A stretch of DNA of 64,000 nt from Bacteroidia bacterium (GTDB taxonomy: Bacteria; Bacteroidota; Bacteroidia; UKL13-3). The translations under genes and the position numbers were made by a program. Each line of letters starts with the position of its first letter. The stretch's first letter is position 1. The stretch spans positions 1 to 64,000 of the forward strand of contig JAIOYZ010000016.1 of assembly GCA_021740845.1 (NCBI GenBank), given 5' to 3'. This document shows positions 45,678-55,923 of this stretch, piece by piece. Below the pieces are notes generated by a model. The model saw nothing but the letters and a program-made list of their open reading frames with translations, was not told the DNA's origin and searched no databases.

Positions 45678-46547
45678 ATGGCTAATTTAAAAGAAGTTCG
45701 TATTAGAATCACCTCGGTTAACTCAACCCAGCAAATCACCAAAGCAATGAAGTTGGTGAGTGCTACTAAGTTGAGAAGAGCCCAGAATGCAATTGTTCAA
45801 ATGAGACCTTATGCTCAAAAATTGAACGGTATTTTGGCTAACCTTTCTGATTCAATGGATGTAGATTCCTTAAAGGTATATTTTAATCAACGCCCTATTA
45901 ATAAGGTCTTGTTGGTTGTAATCACTTCCGATAGAGGATTGTGTGGTGGCTTTAATGCCAACGTTATTAAGTTGGCCACACGATTAATGAAAGAAGATTT
46001 CGCTGGAAAAGAGGTAACTATTTTACCTGTTGGAAAGAAAGCCTTCGAATTCTTTACTCGTGCTAATGCATCCATTATCCCTGATTTTAAAGACACTTTC
46101 CAACAACTAAATGCGGAAAATGGCTTTAGTATTGGAGAGTACGTTTTGAACCAATTTAAAGCAGGTAAATTTGATAAGGTAGAATTGGTTTACAATCAAT
46201 TCAAAAATGCCGCTACTCAAATTTTGGTAAACGAGCCTTTTCTTCCAATTGCTAAACAAAACATGGATGCCAACGCTTCAAAAAATGATTATATTTTTGA
46301 ACCAGGCAAAGCAGAAATCTTGGAAACTTTGATTCCAAGAATTTTGAAAACCCAAGTTTATAAAGGTTTATTGGATTCATTTGCTTCTGAACATGGTGCT
46401 CGTATGATTGCTATGGATAAAGCAACTGATAATGCTGGTGAATTAATTAAAGCCTTGAAATTAGAATATAACCGCGCTCGTCAGAGTGCCATTACAACTG
46501 AGATTTCAGAAATTGTAGGTGGTGCAGCAGCTTTGAGCGGTTCATAA
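45678..46547 (+). CDS. atpG: ATP synthase F1 subunit gamma
   Basis: The central rotor shaft. The N-terminal helix KEVRIRITSVNSTQQITKAMKLVSATKLRRAQ and the C-terminal helix MIAMDKATDNAGELIKALKLEYNRARQSAITTEISEIVGGAAAL are diagnostic. The operon ends here without atpD (beta) and atpC (epsilon), which in Bacteroidota are usually at a separate locus. Confidence 0.97.
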   Translation: MANLKEVRIRITSVNSTQQITKAMKLVSATKLRRAQNAIVQMRPYAQKLNGILANLSDSMDVDSLKVYFNQRPINKVLLVVITSDRGLCGGFNANVIKLATRLMKEDFAGKEVTILPVGKKAFEFFTRANASIIPDFKDTFQQLNAENGFSIGEYVLNQFKAGKFDKVELVYNQFKNAATQILVNEPFLPIAKQNMDANASKNDYIFEPGKAEILETLIPRILKTQVYKGLLDSFASEHGARMIAMDKATDNAGELIKALKLEYNRARQSAITTEISEIVGGAAALSGS

Positions 46548-46564
46548 TTAATAGTTTTATAATG

Positions 46565-46598
46565 AAAGCCGAGTAACCAAAAGTTGCTCGGCTTTTTT
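46565..46598 (+). terminator. Intrinsic terminator of the atp operon
   Basis: AAAGCCGAG..AAC-CAAAA-GTT..CTCGGCTTTTTTG forms a strong stem with a T-run, 18 bases after the atpG stop. Confidence 0.9.
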
Positions 46599-46620
46599 GT
46601 AGAATTTTTTTTGTGGATTC

Positions 46621-47148
46621 TCAATTAAAGCAATATCCAAATCCAATCCCTGGCCAAATTAGAGTTCTCGGCTCCTTGTAAATAAATGCTTCGTAGGAAT
46701 CAACAGAAAGGGCAAGGGGGAGTTTAATGCTAATACCAGCCCTTAAAAATATTCCTTTTTTAGGTTGAATTCGTAATCCAATGCCTAATTGGGGTCTAAA
46801 TTTAAAGAGATTTCGATTTTCTTTATGAAAAGTTATTGTTTGTAAGCTTCCTCCCGAAATTTCTCCTTTAAGCCATTTTTTACCCACTAAAAAATGATAC
46901 ATAATAGGTACATACAAAAAGCTTCTATCGTTTAAGCCATTTAATTGCCAGGTTCCTGGAATAAATGAAAGTCCAGCAATAAGGGTTCTATTATCGGTTA
47001 AACCATAATCAAAATTAAGACTATAAATGTCTGAAGCACCTAATAATTCTGCGAATACAATTTTTGTATGTTTCTTTTCTTGACCAAAAGAAAATGCAAA
47101 TGAAATACACCAAAGGACGGCAGTAAAAATTACTTTCTTTAATATCAT
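46621..47148 (-). CDS. Probable outer-membrane beta-barrel protein
   Basis: A signal peptide (about 1-22, FSFGQ) precedes alternating hydrophobic strands with aromatic girdles, ending in WPGIGFGYCFN. Its 175 aa would make a small 8-strand barrel. I do not recognise a family; acyloxyacyl-hydrolase-like barrels have a similar size, but no catalytic pattern can be seen. Its start overlaps the stop of the upstream deacetylase gene (TAATG). Confidence 0.65.
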   Translation of the reverse strand: MILKKVIFTAVLWCISFAFSFGQEKKHTKIVFAELLGASDIYSLNFDYGLTDNRTLIAGLSFIPGTWQLNGLNDRSFLYVPIMYHFLVGKKWLKGEISGGSLQTITFHKENRNLFKFRPQLGIGLRIQPKKGIFLRAGISIKLPLALSVDSYEAFIYKEPRTLIWPGIGFGYCFN

Positions 47149-47942
47149 TAATTAGCTCCTACTTCTTTAGCAGTATAAAATTTAAGACCTAATTCTTTTG
47201 CCTTTTGAATAATTTTAATAAAATCTTCTTGGGCAATATGGGAATCTGAACCTTCAAGAGGTTTTCCATCCTTACTTAAAAAGTGCGTATACAAACTTAT
47301 TGTTTGCCTGGAGTTTTTTGCTTTCTCTAGAGCCTTAAAAATATCTTCTAATTCTAAATGATAGCGTGTATCAATTCCTGCCCCAAAAAATACTTTCACA
47401 TTGCCTTGTCTCAAATAAATTTGGTCTAGATCACATAGTTTTTTATTTAAATATGGAGCAATAATTTTCCTAATATTAACAAAATGTTTTAGCAAGGCTT
47501 GGTCAACTTCTGAGGTGCAATCCCCATGAGGATAGGCAAAAGTAACTGGATTAAATCCATCCTTTTTCATAGCCTCTGTTACGTTTAATATTTCATCCTG
47601 AAGATAGGCGTCAACGCCATATTTTTCTGCATACTCATCGGCATGTGCATGGGTTAATGAGTGATGTGCAATTTCGTGTCCATCCTTCATAAATGATTTC
47701 ATCATTTCTTTGGTTGAGTCGGTTATTGTATTATAATTCTCAATATAGAAGGTTAATTTAACATCGTTTTCTTTAAGAAAAGTTTGAAGATGTTGCCATG
47801 TATCTGGAGGTTTATCTACGGTTATGAGGATACCGGCGCCAAGAGGTTTAGAATTATCCTTTTTGCAATTTGAAAAAGTAAAACCAATAAGGATTGCAAA
47901 TAAAAATATTTTGTAAGAATTCGCTTTTCGGTTTAAATACAT
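47148..47942 (-). CDS. Polysaccharide deacetylase family lipoprotein
   Basis: A lipoprotein signal (FAILIGFTFSNC) precedes a NodB-homology domain: GILITVDKPPDTWQHLQTFLKENDVKLTFYIE, metal-binding HEIAHHSLTHAHAD and VTFAYPHGD. The first motif reads VDK rather than the usual FDDG, so the aspartates are partly changed and activity may differ. The likely role is deacetylation of a cell-surface or exported polysaccharide in the periplasm. It is paired with a small barrel protein gene. Confidence 0.82.
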   Translation of the reverse strand: MYLNRKANSYKIFLFAILIGFTFSNCKKDNSKPLGAGILITVDKPPDTWQHLQTFLKENDVKLTFYIENYNTITDSTKEMMKSFMKDGHEIAHHSLTHAHADEYAEKYGVDAYLQDEILNVTEAMKKDGFNPVTFAYPHGDCTSEVDQALLKHFVNIRKIIAPYLNKKLCDLDQIYLRQGNVKVFFGAGIDTRYHLELEDIFKALEKAKNSRQTISLYTHFLSKDGKPLEGSDSHIAQEDFIKIIQKAKELGLKFYTAKEVGAN

Positions 47943-48105
47943 CTATCAAATATACAAAATCAAAATTATAGCTTTTGATTTAAAATGAAATCCGTAGGCT
48001 ATTGTCTTAAGATTTGGCAATAGGTTATGATTTGATAAAAAATAACTTTCCAGTTTTACCAGAATTGAATATTTTTTTTAGGCATTTGATTTTCGAGATT
48101 ATGGC

Positions 48106-48113
48106 TATTTTCG
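48106..48113 (+). promoter_or_regulatory. Candidate promoter of the cyclophilin gene
   Basis: TATTTTCG (one mismatch from TAnnTTTG) is preceded by TTTG at 48085-48088 with 17 bases between, the best -33/-7 pair I found. The ATG lies 18 bases downstream. Confidence 0.45.
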
Positions 48114-48130
48114 CCGTTTAATCTATAATT

Positions 48131-48568
48131 ATGGCAAAAGCAGAAATCCACACCCAGAAAGGTGTTATGAAAATTGAGTTTTTTGATAAAGATGCTCCAA
48201 ATACGGTTGCAAATTTTTTAAAACTGGCTAAAAGTGGCTATTATGATGGTGTAAGTTTCCATCGCGTTATTCCTGATTTTGTTATCCAAGGTGGCGACCC
48301 AACAGGAACTGGCGCAGGTGGTCCTGGTTATAAAATAGATTGCGAATTAACTGGTGAAAATCAATACCATGATAGAGGGGTTTTATCTATGGCACATGCA
48401 GGCAGAAATACTGGGGGCTCTCAATTCTTTGTATGCCATAGCAGAAATAATACCGCACATTTAGATAGAAACCATACTTGTTTTGGTAAGGTTTACGAAG
48501 GCTTAGAAGTTATCGATGCTATTCGTCAAGGCGATGTGATGACGAAAGTTATTGTAACAGAAGGATAG
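48131..48568 (+). CDS. ppiB: Peptidyl-prolyl cis-trans isomerase, cyclophilin type
   Basis: A cytoplasmic cyclophilin of 145 aa without signal peptide. Conserved pieces are [62 protein letters not shown] and [13 protein letters not shown]. Catalytic Arg (HRV) and the hydrophobic pocket residues are present. Confidence 0.94.
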   Translation: MAKAEIHTQKGVMKIEFFDKDAPNTVANFLKLAKSGYYDGVSFHRVIPDFVIQGGDPTGTGAGGPGYKIDCELTGENQYHDRGVLSMAHAGRNTGGSQFFVCHSRNNTAHLDRNHTCFGKVYEGLEVIDAIRQGDVMTKVIVTEG

Positions 48569-48575
48569 TTTGTTT

Positions 48576-48602
48576 TTGGCCATTGGCTTTTAGCCTTTGG
48601 CC
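48576..48602. repeat. Intergenic GGCCATTGGCTTTTAGCC-type element
   Basis: TTGGCCATTGGCTTTTAGCCTTTGGCC is nearly palindromic and fills the gap between ppiB and the MBL gene. A relative (TTGGCTTTTAGCCATTGGCCGTTAGC) lies near 55939-55964 after serS. Confidence 0.6.
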
Positions 48603-48614
48603 AATTACCTTTTC

Positions 48615-50138
48615 ATGCTAAAAATTACCTATATAACCCATTCTTCTATTTTAATTGAAACAGAAGATGCAAAGTTGATTTCTGACCCATGGTTTTTTGG
48701 TTCAGCCTATTTAAACCACTGGCATGTTTTCCCCAAACCTATTGATACAAATTATGCAAAAGATATTACCCATGTAATTATTACGCATGGCCACGAAGAT
48801 CATTGTCATTTCCCTACCCTAGGGCAGCTTAATAAAAAAGCAGCTGTATTTCTGCCTTATACTTGGTTGCAAGATACAAAGGATGCCATTTTGAGTATTG
48901 GTTTTAAATCTGTTTACGAATTAGATAGCTATAAAACGGTATCTATTGGCATGCATCTTAAATTAACCTTTGTGGTAAATGGACTTGATTCCATATTTAT
49001 TCTCGAATATAAAGGAAAGGTTTATCTAAATTTAAATGATGCATTTAATGCCACACACCTTAAGTTTTTAAAATTAATAGCCCAAAAAGTAAATGCCCAT
49101 TGGCCGAAAATAGATTATTTAATGTCGGGGGTAGGAGGTGCTGGATATTTTCCCAATGCTATTCATAGTCCCTTCAAAAATGATCTTGAGATAGGTGTTT
49201 TAAGGGAGCAGTTTTTAATGAAACTATTTTGTGAATTTGTAGTTGCATTCAAACCAAAGGTTGCAATTCCGTTTTTACCTGGTTTTGTTTTGATCCAAAA
49301 AGATAAGTTATGGATTAATCATATAAGACAGGCAAGAAACTTAATTGATAAGTATTATTCTGAATTAAAAACAGATCATCAAGTTGCTTTTTGGCATTTG
49401 TATCCAGGCGATTACATTTCGGAAGATGTTTGGGAAAAGACCTCTCCTTATTATAATTTGGTTCAAAACGATGAATGGGGAAGCTTTGGGGAAACACAAT
49501 ATGCCACAGAGATTTCTACTGAAACTGATGCGAAGCTAGAACCAAATACCACAACTATTGAAGAACTTTGCACCCAACTAAATACTTTGTTTCCCAAAAG
49601 TTGTAAAGGCATAAAAATAAAAGTGCTTTCTAAGTTAAATTTCTCCATAAAGCTAAAAGAATTGCCAGATGAAATAATTCATGTTTGTTTTGCTAATGGG
49701 AAACTAATCGCATATTCAAAGCTACAAGCTAATAGTAGTCCTAATTTAATTATTAGAACCAATTGCCGCAATCTATTGTATTCTATTAATGAATTATGGG
49801 GAGGGGATGTGTTCTTTATTGGATATGGTGCCGATTTAGATATTTTAAATAATGATTGTATAAAGGATAATTTAGATATTCTTAGCCTTCGTGTACTTTC
49901 TATTTTTCCTACAGCCCTTCAAAATTTAAGAAGGCAACCTTGGAGAGCGTGGAGATATTTTTACCATAATAAAATGCATGCTTCCTTGGCCTTAAAACAA
50001 AAGCTATTTTCAAAAGAGAAGATTAATGCCTTACCCTTTAATGAAAGAAGTCATTGGATTCATACCTCTAAATGTGAAACATGTTTAGTTTGTGATTTGC
50101 CATTGCTTAACAATTCCTTGGCAGAAAGATTGAAATAG
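48615..50138 (+). CDS. MBL-fold metallo-hydrolase with C-terminal extra domain
   Basis: The track start at 48597 adds MANYLF; ATG 48615 (MLKITYITHSSILIE) fits better. The metallo-beta-lactamase fold carries THGHEDHCHFP (HxHxDH) and an opening SDPWFFGSAYLNHWHV, reminiscent of UlaG/NAPE-PLD/CMP-Neu5Ac-hydroxylase-like enzymes. After about residue 310 a separate 110-residue region (ELCTQLNTLFPKSCKGIKIKV...LWGGDVFFIGYGADLDIL) resembles an SCP2-like fold, though weakly. The extreme C-terminus has two close cysteines (CETCLVC). Substrate unknown. Confidence 0.75.
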   Translation: MLKITYITHSSILIETEDAKLISDPWFFGSAYLNHWHVFPKPIDTNYAKDITHVIITHGHEDHCHFPTLGQLNKKAAVFLPYTWLQDTKDAILSIGFKSVYELDSYKTVSIGMHLKLTFVVNGLDSIFILEYKGKVYLNLNDAFNATHLKFLKLIAQKVNAHWPKIDYLMSGVGGAGYFPNAIHSPFKNDLEIGVLREQFLMKLFCEFVVAFKPKVAIPFLPGFVLIQKDKLWINHIRQARNLIDKYYSELKTDHQVAFWHLYPGDYISEDVWEKTSPYYNLVQNDEWGSFGETQYATEISTETDAKLEPNTTTIEELCTQLNTLFPKSCKGIKIKVLSKLNFSIKLKELPDEIIHVCFANGKLIAYSKLQANSSPNLIIRTNCRNLLYSINELWGGDVFFIGYGADLDILNNDCIKDNLDILSLRVLSIFPTALQNLRRQPWRAWRYFYHNKMHASLALKQKLFSKEKINALPFNERSHWIHTSKCETCLVCDLPLLNNSLAERLK

Positions 50139-50167
50139 ACTTTTTGTAAATTGGGTTTGAGGCAAAA

Positions 50168-50202
50168 AAAAGAGTCGTAATAATTATTATTACGACTCTT
50201 TT
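50168..50202. terminator. Bidirectional intrinsic terminator
   Basis: AAAAGAGTCGTAATAA and TTATTACGACTCTTTT form a long perfect stem between the convergent MBL and giant cargo genes. The GAGTCG stem base resembles the terminator at 3675. Confidence 0.93.
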
Positions 50203-50215
50203 TTTAGGAAGAAGA

Positions 50216-53200
50216 TTAATTTATCTGGAGTTTTCTTGAGTATACTTGATCCCCAGATTGAACTCTTATTATATAGAATCCTTTTGGTTGATGAGTTAAA
50301 TCCAATTCTTGAACCTGTAAATTGTTTCCTTTTATGGTTTGTTGAACAATTATTTTACCCAACATATCGTAAACGGAAACCTGCACATCTTGCGTTTGAA
50401 TATCTGCTAAGCGCAAATTGATTGAGCCATTACTTGGATTAGGATAAACACTCATTATTTTATCAATGTTCATTACTTCATTAACACCAGTTGGGGTTGG
50501 TTCTTTCAAAACATTTATTACTCTTTTGGCTACAGGTGATTGATTGCCAGAAAGATCCTTAACTACATAGGTAACACTATACAAACCAGGAGCATCTCCA
50601 AAATGCTTGCCTTCCGCATTTATAGGCAAGGAATTAGTAACTACAAGTGATGGTCTCATTTCAGCATCTGTATTATAATTATCAATTAATGAAACTGGTG
50701 CATCTTCGTAAACTGCCCATCTTGGTAAGTTAACTGTAATGATATTTAATAAATCTACTTGTGGACTAGTTAAATCTTTTATTTTCACAACTCTAGAAAC
50801 AGAATCTTTATTTCCAGATGGATCTGTTGCAATATACCAGATGGTATATTCGCCTATTACATTACTAAGAACGTTACCTTTTTTAGTAACCACTATGGTA
50901 TTTGCTGGCCAATAATTGTCAGATACATTTACACCTGGATCTAAAAATGTGGTATTAACATCCCACTCCATAGGGGTAACTCCTTTTAATGTTATTGTAG
51001 GCCCCTTGGTATCTTTTACAATTACTTCCACTAAAACTTCATCTCCAATATTTCCGCTATTATCTCTGGCTACATAACGAATAAAGTAGCTTCCAACACT
51101 GTTTACATCTACTGTTCCTTGAATGGTTAAATCAACAAATGAATTTGACCAATAATTATCAGTTACTGTCACCACTTTGGTTAAATCAATAGCAGTTCCT
51201 ACTTGTTGAATGTATGGATTAGATTTAGGTGTTACCTCTGGACGAGTACTATCGCCAATAGTAATTGCTCTTTGCGCATTGTCACTCATTCCAAAAGCGT
51301 CTACTACTATATAATCCATGCTGTATAGGCCAATCTTAGAGGTATCCAAATCGGTGGTAATTACCACAGAACTATAAATATCAAAACCTTGATTGTCTTT
51401 AGCTATATAGCCGGGTTCAGTATAATCATTATACACCTCTACATAGACATTTTCTGGACCCATCAATGTTAAGGTTGGACCCGTTTGGTTCAATACTACA
51501 AATACGGTTCTATACAAGGTATCACTTACGTTTCCGTATAAATCTGTTGTTATGTATTTCAAGTAATTTGGTCCAACAGCAGTAGTATCAACCGTTCCTA
51601 TGGTTTGGTATTTATGGCTTATGTCACCTTCGATATTATCCATTGAAAGTACTCCTGGATCTACAAAAGTTTTGTTGATTTCTGTATAATAAGTTGAATT
51701 TCCAATCATGGAAATACTAGGTTTAACTGTATCCATTGGGAAGTTTACGGTATAATCTCTAAACACACCTAAGAAAGTTACACTTGGATTTAGGGTAGTT
51801 CCAGCATAGGTTACTCCCACTCTCATTCTAGTGGTTCCTATTCTTTGTGTTTCACTTACTTTAACTGTATCTATCTTAGTCAAGTTTTGAGCATTTATTT
51901 CATCCATTACCAATTCGTCATTGGTAAACAATCCATCCATATTAAAATCTATCCAGGCCTTGCGGTCCATTGGGCTAGTGGTGGATGGACGAACAACAGT
52001 TAACAATCCCTTGCTTCCTCTGTACATCGATGCGGCTTGATTGCCTTCTACTATTTGGAAACATGGGGTATAAGCATTGGTGCTAGTATCTAATCCACTT
52101 TCTAAGACTACACGACTAATACCCACACTACCATCTGCCAAATTGATATCTGTAATACATGCAGGTTGGTCGTAAGCTCCAATATTTACATAATCTACTT
52201 TTATCAAAGAGTCGTTTCCGTACTGATTAGTTGTTACCAATTTCACAGTATACTTTGTTCTCTGTGTAAAGCGAATCATTGGATTTTGACTTGTATTGCT
52301 TGTTCCCATGATAAACTGAGCAGTTCCTGGTGTGAAGGTCCATTTCCAAGTACTTGGACCAAACAAACTCTTATCTGTAAAGCGGAAAGTATCGGTATTG
52401 AAACCTTGTACCTTGTCTGCTTCAAAACGTGTTACTGGTTTTTGAGTAGTTGGTAAGAACAAAACATTTTTGCATGTGGTATCGCTGCCCACACAATTGT
52501 AGGTTACCAAGCATATCTTTTTGTAATTTGGTGTTGTTACCAAGAAGCTTTTATTAGCAGTTGCACCTGTAGAATCATAAACACCATTTCCATCGGTATC
52601 CCATGAGTATTGCATCAAGGTTCCAACAGACGCACTGATAAACTGTACAGGTTGCAAACTAAAGATGGAATCTGGCACCACCATAATAGATGTTGGTTTT
52701 GGATAACTAGCATCTATAACTTCCCATCTGATTGAAAAACCAGCCGAATCGTATGGCAAGGTAGGATTACCAGTACCCAATTTAAACTTTAGGAACAACC
52801 TATTTCCACCTTTTATACCATTCTGCAAAATACTTACAGGCAATTGGTTCACATTAGAACCACCAATTGTTTTTAGAATTGGAGCGGATGCACTAGTTCC
52901 ATTGTGAATTACTATGGAATCGTTGGGCAACATCTTCATTCTATCTACCCAAAGAATAATGCTATCGGCACAAGGCTCTAATAACAAACCTTGGCAACCG
53001 TTAAGTTGAGAACGTGTATAGCTTAAGCCAGGACCAGAAGCGGCAAAAATAAATCCTTCTTGCTCGGAGCTCTTATCGCTTCCACTACCGCTACACATAT
53101 TTATGCTATTCAATACCTCTATATAATTTGGTTTACAAATGGTATCCCAGCCTCTATCATTCCATGCTTGCAAGCAAATGGTAAACTTACCTGGATCTCC

Positions 53201-54382
53201 GCCAAAGAACAATGGATTTTGATCAGTTGGTCCTGCAAAGAAATTATTGAAATAAGGAGGTGTAGTACATAAATTACAAGCTGGACTATAAGTCCAATAC
53301 CATTGGAAAGGACCATTAGAAGTGATATCAACTAAAGAAGCATAATCACCAATACCAATCTTTCTGCGTGCGGCAAAGAAATTTGGTTTAGGAGTTGTAT
53401 TTGGGGTATCTACCCATATATATTTTAAGATACTATCGCGTAAGCTATCACGCTTGAAATCATTTATTGCAAGTAACCTAACAGGTACAAAACCTCTATT
53501 AGGGAAAGTATATTTAAAACGCGAATTGTATTTAGCTGTATCAATATATTGTTGTGAAGTCCATGCTACATTTTGGCGGCTATAACCAAATGGCAGAGGG
53601 TTTACACTTGGTAAGTCCCAATAGTTGCGGGTAGCATTGGTGCTTGTAGCAACTAAATCATAAGGACTATTAATCCAAACGGTATCATTAGGAATGGTAT
53701 TTACGGTTGCTTGACTAGGAAAGTAATTGGCAATTGGGGGTAAAATTGGTCCGCCACCACCAGCACCACCAGGCGTTCCTGCTCTAAATTCATCAACTAC
53801 TGCTCCTCCAAATCCACGTAATGAAAGCCCGCCAGGAGTAAGTCCACCAATGGTATAACTAACAATAGAGTTAACTAAAGTTATTCCATCTGCAGCATAT
53901 AAATAACAAGATATATTAGTAGTTGTATTAAATACTACTTCTGCTCTATACCATTGGTTGTATGTATAAGATTGCGGTGATGATATTAAATCTGCGTAAC
54001 CCCACGATGCATTTTGCTGAATCAAAAAAGTGGTAGTGTTTGGAGCAAGCAACAAGGAATAACCCCCACCGGATGAAGCGCCAAAACCAAGGTAAGCTCT
54101 TCCAGCAGCGGAGAAATTAACCCACCAACTTATTTTTTGCCCAGCGGTTCCAACTGTAATATCAGTTCTATAAGCCCAATCACCACCACATGATAATGCT
54201 TTGGAACCTGATTTCACTGGAGAAGTTACAATGGTAGAAGTACCTGCAGCTGCATTAGTCCAGGGCGATGATGGCCAACTAGGTAAAGTTTCAAAACCTT
54301 CAACAATTGCTGGTAATGATTGTGCGCTTAGAGTGCTAATCATTAAAATAAATTGGAAAAACAGGATGTAAATTTTTTTCAT
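50216..54382 (-). CDS. Giant multi-domain surface protein with T9SS sorting domain
   Basis: ATG 54382 (MKKIYILFFQFILMISTLSAQS) gives a clean signal peptide and 1,388 aa. In order: a LamG/jelly-roll-like sandwich (about 25-215), PKD-like units, a cysteine-containing CUB-like domain (SEQEGFIFAASGPGLSY..., about 430-560), and two PKD domains. A GEVED domain follows (KAWIDFNMDGLFTNDE..MRVGVTY, about 800-890), then about five DUF5011/Ig-like repeats of the YFIRYVARDNSGN type (895-1290), and a type A sorting domain (VYPNPSNGSINLRL...YSRKLQIN). A surface adhesin or matrix protein is likely; no catalytic motif is visible. Confidence 0.88.
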   Translation of the reverse strand: MKKIYILFFQFILMISTLSAQSLPAIVEGFETLPSWPSSPWTNAAAGTSTIVTSPVKSGSKALSCGGDWAYRTDITVGTAGQKISWWVNFSAAGRAYLGFGASSGGGYSLLLAPNTTTFLIQQNASWGYADLISSPQSYTYNQWYRAEVVFNTTTNISCYLYAADGITLVNSIVSYTIGGLTPGGLSLRGFGGAVVDEFRAGTPGGAGGGGPILPPIANYFPSQATVNTIPNDTVWINSPYDLVATSTNATRNYWDLPSVNPLPFGYSRQNVAWTSQQYIDTAKYNSRFKYTFPNRGFVPVRLLAINDFKRDSLRDSILKYIWVDTPNTTPKPNFFAARRKIGIGDYASLVDITSNGPFQWYWTYSPACNLCTTPPYFNNFFAGPTDQNPLFFGGDPGKFTICLQAWNDRGWDTICKPNYIEVLNSINMCSGSGSDKSSEQEGFIFAASGPGLSYTRSQLNGCQGLLLEPCADSIILWVDRMKMLPNDSIVIHNGTSASAPILKTIGGSNVNQLPVSILQNGIKGGNRLFLKFKLGTGNPTLPYDSAGFSIRWEVIDASYPKPTSIMVVPDSIFSLQPVQFISASVGTLMQYSWDTDGNGVYDSTGATANKSFLVTTPNYKKICLVTYNCVGSDTTCKNVLFLPTTQKPVTRFEADKVQGFNTDTFRFTDKSLFGPSTWKWTFTPGTAQFIMGTSNTSQNPMIRFTQRTKYTVKLVTTNQYGNDSLIKVDYVNIGAYDQPACITDINLADGSVGISRVVLESGLDTSTNAYTPCFQIVEGNQAASMYRGSKGLLTVVRPSTTSPMDRKAWIDFNMDGLFTNDELVMDEINAQNLTKIDTVKVSETQRIGTTRMRVGVTYAGTTLNPSVTFLGVFRDYTVNFPMDTVKPSISMIGNSTYYTEINKTFVDPGVLSMDNIEGDISHKYQTIGTVDTTAVGPNYLKYITTDLYGNVSDTLYRTVFVVLNQTGPTLTLMGPENVYVEVYNDYTEPGYIAKDNQGFDIYSSVVITTDLDTSKIGLYSMDYIVVDAFGMSDNAQRAITIGDSTRPEVTPKSNPYIQQVGTAIDLTKVVTVTDNYWSNSFVDLTIQGTVDVNSVGSYFIRYVARDNSGNIGDEVLVEVIVKDTKGPTITLKGVTPMEWDVNTTFLDPGVNVSDNYWPANTIVVTKKGNVLSNVIGEYTIWYIATDPSGNKDSVSRVVKIKDLTSPQVDLLNIITVNLPRWAVYEDAPVSLIDNYNTDAEMRPSLVVTNSLPINAEGKHFGDAPGLYSVTYVVKDLSGNQSPVAKRVINVLKEPTPTGVNEVMNIDKIMSVYPNPSNGSINLRLADIQTQDVQVSVYDMLGKIIVQQTIKGNNLQVQELDLTHQPKGFYIIRVQSGDQVYSRKLQIN

Positions 54383-54651
54383 AACGATTTGACTTGAAAT
54401 CAAATGTAATAAACTTGCTCTTAAAATAAAGTTAAAAAAAGAAGATTTATTTAATCTTGTTCCTTCTTTATTTAGTGTATTTCATTTTAATGATTTTTAT
54501 GAAATTGCACCTAAGAAAGACTTTGGTGGTTCTATTTTTCTTAAATGGGGTTTGCAAATGGATTGATTTTCAAGTGAATTTTTTTTATGGAATCAATGTT
54601 TACATAATTGCTTTGAAATTATTGATATTTGCGCCTTAAAGTATAGAGTAC

Positions 54652-55923
54652 ATGTTAGCATTAAACTATTTGCGTGAGCAAACCCAAGACGCAAAAGACA
54701 GATTAAGTAAAAGAAACCCAAAATATGTTGAAACCATAGATACGGTTCTAGCTATAGACGAAGAGAATAGAAAAGCAAAAGCTGAAATGGAGAAAAATCA
54801 ATCGGAGGCGAATGGTTTGGCCAAGAGAATTGGTGAACTCATGAAATCTGGCGATAAAGCAGGAGCTGAAGAATTGAAAGCTCAAACCGCAAAATTAAAA
54901 GAAGCTGGAAAAGGATTGGAAGAGCGTTCTAAGCAATTAGAACAAGAATTATTTGATGTATTGGTAAGCTTGCCAAATACTCCTCATGAATCGGTTCCTT
55001 TGGGTCAGACCGCAGAAGAAAATATTACCGTTTACCAAAATGGTGATATCCCAACACTTGCAGAAGATGCCTTGCCTCATTGGGACTTAATTAAAAAATA
55101 CGATTTAATAGATTTTGAATTAGGTGCAAAAATATCTGGTGCTGGTTTTCCGGTTTACAAAGGAAAAGGAGCTCGTTTGCAAAGAGCCATGATTAATTTC
55201 TTTTTGGATCAAGCCATTGCTGCAGGATTTACAGAAATACAACCTCCCTTATTGGTGAATGCTGAAAGTGGATTTGGAACCGGACAATTACCAGATAAAG
55301 AAGGTCAGATGTACCATGCAACAGTTGACGATTTGTATTTGATACCTACTGCCGAAGTTCCAATTACCAATATTTATAGGGATGTAATTTTAAAGGAAGA
55401 AGACTTGCCAATTAAGAATGTGGGTTATACACCTTGCTTTAGAAGAGAAGCTGGAGCTTGGGGTGCACATGTTCGCGGTTTGAACCGATTGCATCAATTT
55501 GACAAAGTAGAAATTGTACAAATTGCACATCCAGATCAATCGTATGCTTTGTTGGATGAAATGGTAATTCACGTAAAAGGTTTGTTAGAGAAATTAGAAT
55601 TGCCTTATAGAATTCTTCATTTATGTGGTGGGGATATGAGCTTTACTTCTGCTTTAACTTACGATTTTGAAACCTATAGCGCAGCTCAAGGAAGGTGGTT
55701 GGAGGTTAGCTCTACTTCAAATTTCGAAAGCTTCCAGGCGAATCGTTTAAAATGTAGGTTCAAAAATAAAGAAGGTAAGAACCAATTGGCGCATACCTTA
55801 AATGGCAGTGCTTTGGCTTTGCCAAGAATCTTAGCAACACTTTTAGAAAACAACCAAACACCAGAAGGAATTCGGATCCCAGCTGCATTAGTTCCTTATT
55901 GCGGTTTTGATATGATTTCTTAA
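54652..55923 (+). CDS. serS: Serine--tRNA ligase
   Basis: A class II synthetase. The N-terminal antiparallel coiled coil (about 20-110) grips the tRNA-Ser variable arm. Motif 2 is in TPCFRREAGAWG. The serine-binding TAEVPITN is present, and motif 3 is in NGSALALPRILATLLENNQ. Its 423 aa is standard. It contains a GGTTTGAACC site. The 248-base gap upstream holds only short low-complexity ORFs. Confidence 0.97.
   Translation: MLALNYLREQTQDAKDRLSKRNPKYVETIDTVLAIDEENRKAKAEMEKNQSEANGLAKRIGELMKSGDKAGAEELKAQTAKLKEAGKGLEERSKQLEQELFDVLVSLPNTPHESVPLGQTAEENITVYQNGDIPTLAEDALPHWDLIKKYDLIDFELGAKISGAGFPVYKGKGARLQRAMINFFLDQAIAAGFTEIQPPLLVNAESGFGTGQLPDKEGQMYHATVDDLYLIPTAEVPITNIYRDVILKEEDLPIKNVGYTPCFRREAGAWGAHVRGLNRLHQFDKVEIVQIAHPDQSYALLDEMVIHVKGLLEKLELPYRILHLCGGDMSFTSALTYDFETYSAAQGRWLEVSSTSNFESFQANRLKCRFKNKEGKNQLAHTLNGSALALPRILATLLENNQTPEGIRIPAALVPYCGFDMIS
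55477..55486 (+). repeat. GGTTTGAACC site
   Basis: Exact copy encoding RGLNR in serS, within the extended 14-base palindrome-like CGGTTTGAACCG. Flanks CGC-site-GAT. Confidence 0.85.

Noticed and set aside
54457-54639. 60-aa ORF before serS
   Set aside because: Low-complexity hydrophobic reading of AT-rich intergenic DNA with no recognisable domain or start context.
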